Positions 21,701 to 30,106 of a stretch of 64,000 nt of DNA are shown here, one piece after another. The position numbers and the translations under genes were made by a program. Numbering within the stretch: position 1 is the first letter of the stretch; every line of letters starts with the position of its first letter. The notes beneath the pieces were generated by a model. That model was not told the DNA's origin. It saw nothing but the letters and a program-made list of their open reading frames with translations, and did not search any database. This DNA comes from Branchiostoma floridae (lineage: Eukaryota > Chordata > Leptocardii > Amphioxiformes > Branchiostomatidae): the NCBI RefSeq assembly GCF_000003815.2, contig NC_049992.1:499613-563612 (forward strand), in the 5' to 3' direction.

Positions 21701-24700
21701 CCTTCCTCGACCTTCGCGACCTCTGACCCTTCCTCGACCTTCACGGCCGTCTGCGCGCTGCCAGACAGCTGGCTGCTCGTCGGGGCCAGGGCAACGTTGG
21801 GCGGAACATAGTTGTCGTATCTGCAACACAGAAAAATTCCTGTTTAATATTCAAATCTAACATTAACTACACCCAGGGCTCGAAATTCATTTTTGGGATT
21901 AGGTGCACTGCTGAAAATTGGGTGCACCAAAAAATGTTTGGGTGCACCACATAAAATAAAATAAAATATCACAACAGTTTTGGGGCATTGAAAAGATCGA
22001 TGAACACAAATTCCAACTTCAAATTCTTAAACAAGTACTATGACAGACATTCTATTATGTTTTTATGTTGATGTCAAGAATATGGTGTTTAATAGTATAT
22101 TGACATCTTTACATACATAGGCCTAAGAAAATATTTGGGTGCACCCTGTGCACCCACAGAAAAAAATTGGGTGCACAGCTCCAATTTTGGGTGCACCTGG
22201 GTGCACATGCACCCAGTATTTCGAGCCCTGTACACGTGTAGTCCAGAACATACATTGTAGTTCTTGTATCTGAAACAATGCAAAACTGACTTTCTTATTG
22301 CTGGCCCAATATTTTAGAAAGCAATTCCCCACATTTATCAACAACAAAAAAAAAGCCCCAAATATTGATGAACTGAAAGGAGAAGAAAAACAGAAAATTG
22401 TGGTGTGATGGTTTTCATGTCACTCCTTCAACTTGTGTATTCACATGTTGTGTATCTTTTTAAATTTCAATTATTCCATACATGCAAATAAACAACTCAA
22501 TCTAATAAAAATATTAATCATTATGCACCAATTTCTCCTCAAAATCAGTTTTCATGCCAATCCTCCAGTTCGTTCCACATTAATTTTTGTCAAATCTGAC
22601 AACCGAGTGATGTTCGAATCAGGGCCAGCCTCGTTTTGGTGCAATGACCTAGATGACCACGTAAAATCCAGAATGGCCACCGTAACTGGATCGGGGTCTA
22701 CTGGTACCTAATATTGGGTCAGTAAGGAGAAATTCATTACCAAAATATGCGCAGTTTTCTCCTCACACCTGTTTTTATCCCCATCTTCCAGTTCCATATT
22801 GATTTTTGTCAAATCCAAAAACCGACCAATCGACTAGGCCGCGCCCTGATCCCAACATCACTCTTCTGACAGAATGGGGCTTCCCGGCAGCCGTTGCCAT
22901 GGGAACGGGAACATTAGGCCCGCCCGAATAACGAGGCTGTCTGCTGAATGTCTGGTGATGGTCGTAAATTGATCCCCGCGGGGAGTAACCGGGCGGGGTG
23001 TAACCGGGCGCTGATGCACGGAAGGTTCACGCAGAGTTCGGCCGTTACTCACGAACCGCGCCGCAGCCATCGTTCATACCGCCCGCGTCCGAAATTCGTA
23101 ACGCTGAAAATTTCTGGAGCGTGACGTTATTACTGGAAATTCACTTACTACTTCAAGATGGGTTTTATTTCGCAGTAGGAGGGAAAATTAAACAAGGTTT
23201 TTGATTCATGTTTGAAACTATTCTACAGCCACACATGGGACACATATTCATGGTTTCCACATTGCAATGGAATGCTCTAGATACGCTGTCTTGTATAATA
23301 AATTTTTCCCATTATTCACATTTCTTTGCCTAAATATAACAGATTTTAAAAGACAGGTTTGGATATACATGTAGAAGTGACAACTCTTCCGATGCAAAAA
23401 TGATACATAAAAGATCACCTTGTTATTAACAAAGACACCGAAAGCAATGATTTGCCTCTTTTGATGTTTGCCTTTACTATTTAGTTTAGGCATAGAATTT
23501 AAGAATGTAAGATTTACTTTTGGATTCCTATTTTGTAGTTTTGCATCAAAAGAGGTCGATGTACTTTTGTTACATTTGCCCACACCCTAAATATGCCCAC
23601 ACACCCGTGATTGAAATTCGTAATGCAGCAATTTCGGAAACATGACGCACTATGCACATTCATAAGGCTTAGGCCTAGAAAAAAATGGTGTGTTTCGTGT
23701 TTCAGTCCTGAAAAAAATAGGGTCAGTAGGTAGGGATTATCTTTTTTTTTATTCTTGTAATTTTTTCGGGGCTGGCCAAAACAAAGGGATACATATTACA
23801 ATACAGTTGAACAAAGTAAACTGAAAGGCATGAGGTCTTTCAATGTCAAACTTTAATTTTGTGCATAATAGAAACATTTATCCTTCATTAGATAGGACAG
23901 GCAGTGTTTTTACTTCAAAAGGAAGCAGGCTGAATAAAAATTCTAACTAGAAGCTTTGTGACCCCACTGCACTAACCCAAAAAAAGGCTAGGGTCGGCAG
24001 GTTTTTCTAGGGTCGGTCGGGAAACAGGAAACACAACATTTTTTTCCCTAGGCCTTAGAACAATTGCAGTCACGAGGGGTTCCAAACGAGCGACGGCCGG
24101 CTCGGAAAACTGGGACGAGATAACGGCTTGTAGACGGAGCCTCTGATTGGTTGAGATGGATGCTATGGCGGAAATTTGCAGGCCAGGAATTCTAATCAAT
24201 ATCGAGGGGATGGAGGTCATTGCACGGTCATATTGTTGCCTGGAAAGAAGTGAAAATGGGGACGTCGAATACGCTGCTAGCGGTAAAATCTGGCACAAGC
24301 AATGCTGCTGAATGTTCCATCTTCCACTTTTGTATTCTGGAATATATAACGCTAGTTCACCTTTATCCGTTGGGTAACCTACATCCGTTGCTTTTAAAAA
24401 CGTGGTATTTGGGGATATCGACAGACGTTATTCTAAATTGCGATATTTTCAGTACATTGCAGCTTAAAACTACCACCCGTCGACTTGATGTGCCTAAATG
24501 CACTGTTTTGAAAAACAACGGATATATCTTACCCCGCGGATAAAGGTGAACTAGTGTTAACCTGCCCAAATAAGCAGCACCTGAGCATAAGAAAAACCTG
24601 TTCAGCTCCAATTCTACTCACACTAATTTTTTTCTTTGAGGACACAATCTTTTCTCAACTTCTGGTCTCATTCCGGACTTTTGCTGTCTCATTTAAAACA

Positions 24701-27700
24701 ACGTATTATTATGCAACTTTAATGGGCGAAAATCCAATAAAGAAACAGTTCTGCTGGAGATGTTTTAATTTCTATTACAAGAGCACTTATCCAGTAATCA
24801 ATAAAAAAAATACCCTCAAAATCTGACCGATGGATCGATTTTTATAATATCTATAACTGCACAGAAATACTACCCAGAAAGTGGGGCTTTCCTTCAGTGA
24901 CCCGCTTACCGCATTACTCAGGACAAACAAACGTACACGTCCGAGAATCGCCCGAATGCCGAAACTTTTCCACCCTATCCTGTCAGAAATACACAACCTT
25001 TCATCTCAAATCCTTCGATATGACATGGGAGCGATAAAAGGCATTTTATCATCTACATAAACACACGATTTTGGGGCCCCATTCATATTTCGGAGGGAAT
25101 ACGTTTGCGTGCCCACCCGCGGAGTAATACCGGAACGAGACCTTCTGATGCATTTCGCATCGAAATATGTGTTTTCTCAGGTGAGCCGGTCCCAGCCTTC
25201 CCGCGGATCAGATCACCCTCCGGCCTTCGGGCGACCCGCCCCGCGGTCTGGCTTGTAACTCGGGTGATACGGACCACACCTTGTTGTATTCTCTATTTAT
25301 CTACCTGTACAGCGTGGTTGTTTGGACTCACCTGCCCATGCCCGTATAAGGCACCACTCTCTCTGGATGGAGCAGAACCGGAGGTCCTGAACTCAGCAGA
25401 GGGGGCGGCAGCCTGGAAAAAACACAACCAAACATGAATATGTAACATTACAATGTGTAACATTACATGTAAGTTTTATTGCGAATTCTTGCCCGAGGGC
25501 TAATTACAAGTGGCAAACATGACATACAAATAATGGTAAACAGTATAGTAAACGACTTCTCTAGTCTAACTTAAACTAGTTGTAACTTATTGGGTTTGAC
25601 TTCTTTTTCTGAGACAGTGGAAGACGAAAGATCCCACTTTTTCTGTAATGTGTGGTTCTGCGATGTTAAAAGGAGAGTAGTTTTCTTTTTGTAAACGTGG
25701 AGAGATTAGGATAGAATTTGGTGGCTTCTTTTAAGAGCTCTTTTCTCTCTTGATCATAGAAGGGGCAGTTTGAGATAAAACATGTTTTGTGCTACAACTA
25801 TGTTCTAACGGCTAAATTCCCTTTTTGTGCCTTCTACTGTGCAACTCAACTGTTACGTCTGCCCGATACACAGTTTTCAGGTGGTTCAACTTGCTTTATT
25901 CTTGCTCCAAAATGTAAAAAAAAAAAAAAAAGAATTGGACTGGCCTGAGGTATACTTTGCTGATTTAATTTCTCTACAAATATGCCGTGAACGGAGGGAA
26001 TAACTTTGTTTGGCCCAATCAGGGAACAATCTGACTATCTTCTCTGCACTAATCTGCCCATGTTGTCTGAAGGTCGGTTTACATTCCACACGACCTTGCT
26101 CCCATTCCAACAATTTTTTTTGCTAACCTCCAAAGTACCAAGGCCCAGGGAAAAAATGTAACAGTTGTGTTTTCAGTCCTGAAAAAGGTAGATATATACA
26201 TCTGGATTTTTTTCTTGTAATTTTTTTTCAGGCTGGCCAACAAAACTCTAGTGAGACATATTACAACACAGTTGAACAAAGTAAACTGAAATGCATGAGG
26301 TCACTTTAAGTGTCTTTCAATGTCAAACTTTAATTTTGTGCATGATAGATACATTTATCCTTCATTAGATAGGACTAGCAGTGTTTTTACTTCAATAGGA
26401 AGCAGGCTGAATAAAAATTCTATCTGGAAGCTATGTGACTCCACTGCCCACCCACCCAAAAAGTCTAGGGTTTGGCAGGTTTTTCTAGGGTAGGTAGGGA
26501 AACAGGGAACACAACATTTTTTTCCTAGGCCTAACCTCCAAAGTGAAAGGCTTACTCTTTATAACAAATGTAAAGGGAGGGGAGCTTTTGTGACTAAGTG
26601 GATCGGAATACCGAAGCACGGCGATAGTCAAAACAACCCACTCCAAGACTCAACAATTATCAAAAGTCTGCGAAGTTCCTTGACAGAAGAATTAGGCCAC
26701 GGCATGCTATCGCTACCAGGAAGCTGGTACAGGCTATTATGACTACAGAGATTACACGGAGACAAAACATAGACACCAGCTAGACAAAATGCTCACGCAA
26801 ACATGTATCGGATAAGATACGCCGTGTGTGTCAAGATTTTCCACATTTTTTAGAGCATGTCTGTCAAGGTTTTATGTAACGGTAAAATCAACACTTGTAA
26901 TATATAATACTGTATAGCTGACAGTGTTTTCTAGTAAATAGTGGTAAGACTAAGAGATTGTATCTGCTTATTTCTGAATTTATCTAAGGATTTTGTAATA
27001 CAGAAATCATGTAGACTTTGACATCGTTTTTTGGTTGAAATCTCAATTTTCAATAGGAAAACGTCTTAGGTATGACACATTTTCATTAGTTGTGGTTGTA
27101 AAACATCAGGTAAAAAAAAGACAGGTTCGTTTGGATGCTATCTTTTAGCAGAGTGACATCATCACTTCCCGTGCACGACTGGCTGTGTGACCTAGTTACC
27201 AGCTAATTAACAAGAGTTGTGGGTTTTGTAATCTAAAACTGCTAATTAGGTTATCTCTATAGGCAAACACACTTGTGTAAGCTTTCTCTTTCCCAGACAA
27301 GCAAGGTACTCATTTTCACCCAGTGAGGAAAGTGCCTTTCCCAAGGGCACGACATTGTCAGGGACTCAAACCAAGAAGTTTTAACTTTGAGTCAACATTT
27401 TATATGAAACTATTAAGACCTCCTGAAGAATCTGTAAGACGTTTTAAAAGCATCTTTGCGATGTTACCGTTACATAAGGACCTTTGAGATGACATGTAAC
27501 AATATCTAAGACATTTTATATAGAATCTTGCAGAGTGAGACATTTATAAAAATCTTTTAAGACATCCTAAAAGAATCAGACATCTATTAGGAATCGTTAA
27601 GACATTTTACTTCAAATCTTCAAGACTTTATGCAAGAATCTTTAAGACATTATAGAACAATCTTAAGACGTTTTGTAAGAATCTTTAAGACATCATGTAA

Positions 27701-28032
27701 GAGACTTTAAGACATTATAGAAGACTCTTTAGATGGTTTAAAAGAATCTTTAAGATATCATACCAGAATCTTAAGATGTTTCATAAGAATCTTTAAGACA
27801 TCATGCACAAGTCTTTAAGACGTTACCTCATGGCGACTCGTCCGTAGAGGTCCTTCGCCTCTGCCATGGATGACGGAGACCAGGGTCTGAAGGCAGACAG
27901 CCGTTGGATGGGGGTCAGGTGACCATGGAGGGCGGTCCATGACGATGTGATCATGGCGTCGTGTCCCATCGCGAACTTCATCGCCTCGTCACTGCGCGCC
28001 CGCTTGCTCGCAACCTCGTCTTGGGAACCCGA
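15310..28032 (-). CDS. SKI: Ski/SnoN transcriptional corepressor, C-terminal 429 residues in six exons (5' partial)
   Basis: Ski and SnoN are nuclear corepressors that bind SMADs and NCoR and restrain TGF-beta/BMP signalling; this role is known for the family and not visible here. Exons, in transcript order, are 28032-27827, 25412-25332, 21820-21597, 16856-16697, 16297-16138 and 15768-15310. Every intron starts GT and ends AG, and the codons split across junctions (AGG, AGA, GCA, GGC) keep one open frame to a TAG at 15310-15312. Family landmarks are LSAFRPWSP in the first exon, NVALAP in the third, and [22 protein letters not shown] and [11 protein letters not shown] in the C-terminal coiled coil. 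These match the vertebrate SKI/SKIL order. The DHD and SAND domains must lie upstream, beyond 64000 or in exons I failed to see. One lancelet gene would represent both vertebrate paralogs. The fourth intron appears to be a transposon. Confidence 0.95.
16138..16297 (-). CDS. SKI: Ski exon e, start of C-terminal coiled coil
   Basis: 160 nt, acceptor TATCCCTGCAG, donor CAG/GTGGGC. It reads [16 protein letters not shown], then [20 protein letters not shown], then [15 protein letters not shown], closely matching the SKI coiled-coil segment around KEAKEKFLHE and SAALQAKRSL. This region mediates Ski/SnoN homo- and heterodimerisation in vertebrates (established for the family). The phase 0 exit after SLQQ joins ELDFLR in the last exon. 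The acceptor AG is in the duplicated target site of the transposon-derived intron. Confidence 0.95.
16301..16700 (-). mobile_element. MITE that forms the fourth visible Ski intron (introner-like)
   Basis: 400-bp element flanked by a perfect 5-bp target-site duplication AGCTG (16296-16300 and 16701-16705). Termini on the minus strand are CTGGGTAAGACAAGTTTTC and ACTTGTTTATCCCTG. About 50-90 bp at each end match the element at 37368-37681, including ACTTGCCCGAAC repeats and CTTGTCCTATCGGGCAAG. The Ski intron is 16696-16298, so donor GTAAGA lies five bases inside one end. Acceptor CAG is the first three bases of the target duplication after the other end. A CTAAT branch-point-like motif and a T/C-rich stretch precede it. 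Net effect on the message is +6 nt (two residues), frame preserved. Confidence 0.9.
16697..16856 (-). CDS. SKI: Ski exon d
   Basis: 160 nt, acceptor TTTCCCCCCAG, donor TCTGG/GTAAGA. It reads (A)[18 protein letters not shown], then an Ala/Ser-rich low-complexity stretch ending [12 protein letters not shown], a disordered linker before the coiled coil. Phase 1 entry and phase 2 exit agree with both neighbours. The last four exon bases and the donor belong to the terminus of the transposon occupying the next intron. Diverged copies of this exon's acceptor and 5' end lie in the preceding intron at about 16925-16985 and 17150-17215. Confidence 0.92.
16857..17260 (-). repeat. Tandem partial duplications of Ski exon d acceptor region
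   Basis: Units of roughly 95-150 bp share AGATTTCAATTTCAGCG-like, TTTAACGGACAAG-like and GGCTGGGAT-like blocks. At 17192 a minus-strand acceptor CTCACAG is followed by an exon-like stretch translating (A)[15 protein letters not shown] then stop, parallel to exon d's (A)[16 protein letters not shown] second copy at about 16965 translates [14 protein letters not shown] but its acceptor AG is lost. A more distant relative lies near 17770-17815. Confidence 0.75.
17290..17760. repeat. Diverged block paralogous to 24660-25145
   Basis: Shares ordered landmarks with 24660-25145: GGAGATGTTTT, AAACGTACACGTCCGAG-like, ACACAA(G/C)CTTTCATC and GGAGTAATAC(A/C)GGAA. One copy sits in each of two adjacent Ski introns, same orientation. 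It is an old repeat or a local duplication; no coding frame is recognised. Confidence 0.6.
18148..18430. repeat. Two-copy ~135-bp tandem repeat
   Basis: Units at about 18148-18290 and 18291-18430 share ATTCCTACACYATCAGGG, GCCAATAYTTCTGATG and GGCCACACCAG/GGCCACATCAA ends. Intronic. The unit ends resemble the GGCCACACC-terminated element family. Confidence 0.6.
18692..19051. mobile_element. MITE with GGCCACACC termini
   Basis: Terminal inverted repeats of ~35 bp: TTAGGCCACACCAATTTAAT with CTTGGTTCACGGATT at the left, and the complement ending GGTGTGGCCTAA at the right. TA on both sides suggests a TA target duplication (Tc1/mariner type). Degraded ends of the same family occur at 15850-15870, 10450-10485 and 42240-42275. 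Confidence 0.7.
20062..20274 (+). mobile_element. 213-bp palindromic MITE, CTGTAAATGC family (copy 2)
   Basis: Ends CTGTAAATGCAG and TGCATTTACAG, flanked by TA on both sides. Internal CGCGG/CCGCG-rich inverted subrepeats. In the exon c/d intron of Ski. Same orientation as the copies at 9721, 38878 and 57768. Confidence 0.88.
21597..21820 (-). CDS. SKI: Ski exon c, acidic linker with duplicated KVEEGSEVA unit
   Basis: 224 nt, acceptor TGTGTTGCAG, donor ACAG/GTGAGG. It starts by completing Arg and reads [20 protein letters not shown], matching the NVALAP block of vertebrate SKI. A perfect 27-bp tandem duplication (21688-21714 and 21715-21741) gives two KVEEGSEVA units. Three psi-K-x-E motifs are visible (VKVE, AKVE, IKRE), the consensus for SUMO attachment; SnoN is a known SUMO target, but modification of these lysines is inference. 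The exon ends SEETEQT plus one base of a split Ala codon. A diverged copy of its donor lies 58 bp further into the intron. Confidence 0.92.
21874..22230 (+). mobile_element. MITE, CAGGGCTCGAAAT family
   Basis: CAGGGCTCGAAATTC at the left, ATTTCGAGCCCTG at the right; TACAC at 22231-22235 and at 21868-21872 with one extra C before the left end. Interior repeats TTGGGTGCACC. In the intron just upstream of Ski exon c. Confidence 0.8.
22858..23110. other. GC/CpG-rich patch in Ski intron b/c
   Basis: Dense CpG, including CCCGCGGGG and GCCGCAGCC. Minus strand has ATGGCTGCGGCGCGGTTC directly before a GTGAGT donor-like site (23070-23047). The phase would not join exon c in frame. It could be an internal promoter or a GC-rich repeat; no direct support. 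Confidence 0.25.
23669..24058. mobile_element. TIR element, TTAGGCCTAGGGAAAAAAATG family (copy 1)
   Basis: Inverted ends CTTAGGCCTAGAAAAAAATG and CATTTTTTTCCCTAGGCC. Interior contains TTCAGTCCTGAAAAA and CAATGTCAAACTTTAATTTT, shared with the copy at 26137. Confidence 0.75.
24347..24560. mobile_element. MITE, TTCACCTTTATCCG family (copy in Ski intron b/c)
   Basis: TAACGCTAGTTCACC at the left and GGTGAACTAGTGTTA at the right. TIR similarity extends ~80 bp inward. Another full copy at 54706 and a left-end fragment at 13181-13250. Confidence 0.8.
24660..25145. repeat. Diverged block paralogous to 17290-17760
   Basis: Second copy of the block, in the intron between exons b and c. Downstream to about 25310 the sequence becomes GC- and CpG-rich without a recognised gene. 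Confidence 0.6.
25332..25412 (-). CDS. SKI: Ski exon b
   Basis: 81 nt between acceptor TTTTTTCCAG and donor CAG/GTGAGT. The first base completes an Arg codon begun in exon a, and the last two bases (AG) start the Arg completed by exon c. It encodes [20 protein letters not shown] and then PYTGMG, a proline-rich linker between the two conserved middle blocks of Ski. Both phases fit only this reading. No domain is recognised; its identity rests on position, splice sites and continuity into the [13 protein letters not shown] segment. Confidence 0.88.
26137..26530. mobile_element. TIR element, TTAGGCCTAGGGAAAAAAATG family (copy 2)
   Basis: Same interior as copy 1. Flanked by a 14-bp direct repeat CTAACCTCCAAAGT (26123-26136 and 26531-26544). 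Degraded ends of the family at 17880-17920 and 52100-52160. Confidence 0.75.
27318..27390 (-). mobile_element. SINE fragment
   Basis: Minus strand: GGTTTGAGTCCCTGACAAT then TGCCCTTGGGAAAGGCAC, the same head/body junction as at 3620-3665. Intron a/b of Ski. Confidence 0.5.
27410..27826. repeat. AATCTTTAAGACAT minisatellite abutting Ski exon a donor
   Basis: Around fifteen degenerate ~20-25-bp units (AAGAATCTTTAAGACATYWT) running up to the donor of exon a. The last unit, CTTTAAGACGTTAC, includes the donor bases. Confidence 0.75.
27827..28032 (-). CDS. SKI: Ski exon a (first visible exon)
   Basis: 206 nt. It begins in phase 0 after an acceptor reading TTTCCGCAG and ends with two bases of a split Arg codon before donor GTAACG. 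It encodes 68 residues starting [16 protein letters not shown], then [16 protein letters not shown] and a tail ending GRVAM. The LSAFRPWSP block is the diagnostic vertebrate SKI segment just after the SAND region. KRAR could be a short basic nuclear signal (inference). The donor abuts a run of degenerate AATCTTTAAGACAT-like repeats (27410-27826), and the acceptor with the first ~30 exon bases has a diverged copy about 130 bp upstream (28133-28180). Confidence 0.93.
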
Positions 28033-28132
28033 CTGCGGAAACACGACAGGAAGAAAGTACATAAGAATCTTTCATGAACAATGTGTCCTACTGGCTGTTA
28101 GTGTAACGCACAAGAATTAAATATATATATAA

Positions 28133-28180
28133 ATTGCTTGCCACCTGGTCCTGGGAACCAGACTGTGGGAACAAGAAAAT
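28133..28180 (-). repeat. Partial duplicate of Ski exon a acceptor and 5' end
   Basis: Minus strand TTGTTCCCACAG then SGSQDQVASN in translation, against the true exon start [10 protein letters not shown]. The exon-like match ends after ~30 nt in an AT run, and its frame meets a stop in 24 codons. Confidence 0.75.
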
Positions 28181-28189
28181 AAGGAAATT

Positions 28190-28420
28190 AAGTTAGACTC
28201 TAGACGTTTTCTAAGAATTCTTTCAGACATTGTCTCAGAATGTCCAAGAGTCAAGTCGTTTTCTAAGAATTCTTTCAGACATTGTCTCAGAATGTCCAAG
28301 ACGTTTTTGAATATTTCTTTCAGACATTTTTTAGGAACATGAAAGATGTTTTCTATTTAAGAATCTCTCTGACATTGTACAATAATTACTGCAAGACTTA
28401 CAAATTAGAGAATTAAATAT
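28190..28420. repeat. TTCTTTCAGACATTGTCTCAGAA tandem units
   Basis: Three to four ~60-bp units with TAAGAATTCTTTCAGACATT and GAATGTCCAAGA. Related in composition to the repeat on the other side of exon a. Confidence 0.65.
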
Positions 28421-28555
28421 TGACTTAGTCCCAGAAAAAAAGGCATGTGACAGAGGGGAAAGAACTGTAGTGTAAAAACAGGAGAAAAAGATATGTGCAA
28501 ACACACACAGACACACACACAATGTGTGCTTCATTATAAAAAGCCTATGAAATCT

Positions 28556-29779
28556 TAGCCTCCTTCACCGGCCTCTCTGGGAAGCTTGGCAATTTTTTTG
28601 GTGGGGGGGGGGGGGGGTGGCGGTAGGTCGATTCGCGATTTTTAACCGGGAATATGCCGGGAAACGAAATATGCCGGGAAAGGAATATACACCGGAAAGC
28701 TTGTACGGGCTAGGCGAAATCGGCTTCCCAGTAGGCCTGCTACTCTTCGGTATCTACAAAGCCCTATTAAAAAACACTTATCACCATTTGGTATGGATGT
28801 GCGAACTTCCCGTCATAAACGCGTCCAGCACTGGCAGCCCGGCACACACCCCGTCGCGCGATGACCGTAACTTTGTAACGGTCGTCGGGTCACGCATTTC
28901 AAAACACGGCTCATTTGAAAACGAGTACTTACCGTAGAAAAACTCCGCTGAAACTTCCCATCATGTACGAAAGAGCTTCCCCGAGTTGAGGGAAGGACAA
29001 TCCCTGGCCATTGCTGCGGTCTGCGAAGGCAATGATTGTTTTCTTGGCCTTGCTACAGACCAAGGCAAGTCGCTCTGCTATCAGATTTTGCCGTCGATTG
29101 CCAGAGAACTCACCATGGTCATCGTCATCTCGCCATTTCATGCCCTTGTTGCTGATCAGGCAAGGCTTGTTTGCACTACGTGTGGGAAATCGTTTTTTGT
29201 ATTTTTCGAGATCGAGCGACCGTCTTTTTACGTAACTCTCGCCCCCCTCCCCATTCAGATTGCCAGTCGGATCATCGATGGTGTCTGAAAGTATGTTTTA
29301 AACCCACTGGAAAAAATGTTTTACACTGATCTGAAATGTAAGTTTTGCACGTGTATCAATTATTCAAACCCGTTGTATCAATTATTGTAACTCTGGAAGT
29401 GACAAAGGCAGGCAGTCTGTGCACGGTTTCCGGTAACGTTACGTAGGTTTGTGGCACGCTTCGGGGTGGCCGTGCACTATTAACGTTGAAGTGTGAATTA
29501 CTTCTCGCGGCAGTGTGAATAACTTCTCGCGAATACATTAATTGGCCGTCTGAAAGGCATTCTTAATCTTTATTGCCTTTGTAGATACCGAAGAGTAGCA
29601 GGCCTACTGGGAAGCCGATTTCGCCTAGCCCGTACAAGCTTTCCGGTGTATATTCCTTTCCCGGCATATTTCGTTTCCCGGCATATTCCCGGTTAAAAAT
29701 CGCGAATCGACCTACCGCCACCCCCCCCCCCCCCAAAAAAAATTGCCAAGCTTCCCAGAGAGGCCGGTGAAGGAGGCTA
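28556..29779 (+). mobile_element. TIR transposon with 9-bp TSD carrying a RecQ-like helicase fragment
   Basis: Terminal inverted repeats of ~205 bp (28556-28761 and 29577-29779) starting TAGCCTCCTTCACCGGCC. They are nearly identical apart from the length of a G/C homopolymer. The target duplication ATGAAATCT is at 28547-28555 and 29780-29788. Long inverted repeats with a 9-bp duplication resemble Mutator-like (MULE) elements. No transposase is visible, so it is non-autonomous. The ~815-bp interior contains a helicase-like fragment. Confidence 0.85.
28941..29230 (+). pseudogene. RecQ-like helicase N-terminal fragment inside a TIR element
   Basis: A plus-strand frame reads SFPELREGQSLAIAAVC, then EGNDCFLGLATDQGKSLCYQ, then MVIVISPFHALVADQ. 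This matches the order motif 0, motif I (normally TGxGKS) and motif Ia of RecQ-family DNA helicases. The Walker A first glycine is Asp here (TDQGKS). Similarity stops soon after motif Ia; motifs II-VI, the RQC and the HRDC regions are absent. It is therefore a captured or decayed piece and not a working enzyme. Placement between the inverted repeats suggests mobilisation with the element. Confidence 0.65.
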
Positions 29780-29806
29780 ATGAAATCTCCAAATTGCATG
29801 CCATTC

Positions 29807-30106
29807 CATGGCTCGAAATACTGGGTGCACGTGCACCCAGGTGCACCCAAAATTGGAGCTGTGCACCCAATTATTTTCTTAGGTTTATGTATGTAAAGAT
29901 ATAAAAGTATACTAGTATACATCATATTCTTGACATCTAAGTTAGAAAGATGATGGAAATGTCTGTCATGGTACTTGACTTAAGAATTTGATATAAGAAG
30001 TTTTATTACTAGGTTAATACTTAAATTTAAGTGGTGCACCCAAATTTTTTTTAGTGCACCCAATTTGTTTAGTGCACCTAATCCCAAAAATGAATTTCGA
30101 GCCCTG
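29807..30106 (-). mobile_element. MITE, CAGGGCTCGAAAT family, 5-bp TSD CATTC
   Basis: Termini CATGGCTCGAAAT (left, one substitution) and ATTTCGAGCCCTG (right). CATTC at 29802-29806 and 30107-30111. Interior has GGGTGCACC repeats also present in the element at 21874. Termini of the form CAGGG with 5-bp duplications suggest a hAT-type family (inference). It lies 27 bp from the RecQ-bearing element. Confidence 0.82.

Noticed and set aside
27410-27826. Spaced repeats that might suggest a CRISPR array
   Set aside because: Units are contiguous and degenerate with no unique spacers, in a eukaryotic intron. The same applies to 39536-39900 and 50320-51345.
28929-29141. Minus-strand frame ending at a GTAAGT donor-like site
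   Set aside because: The plus strand of the same bases encodes clear RecQ motifs; the minus reading matches nothing.
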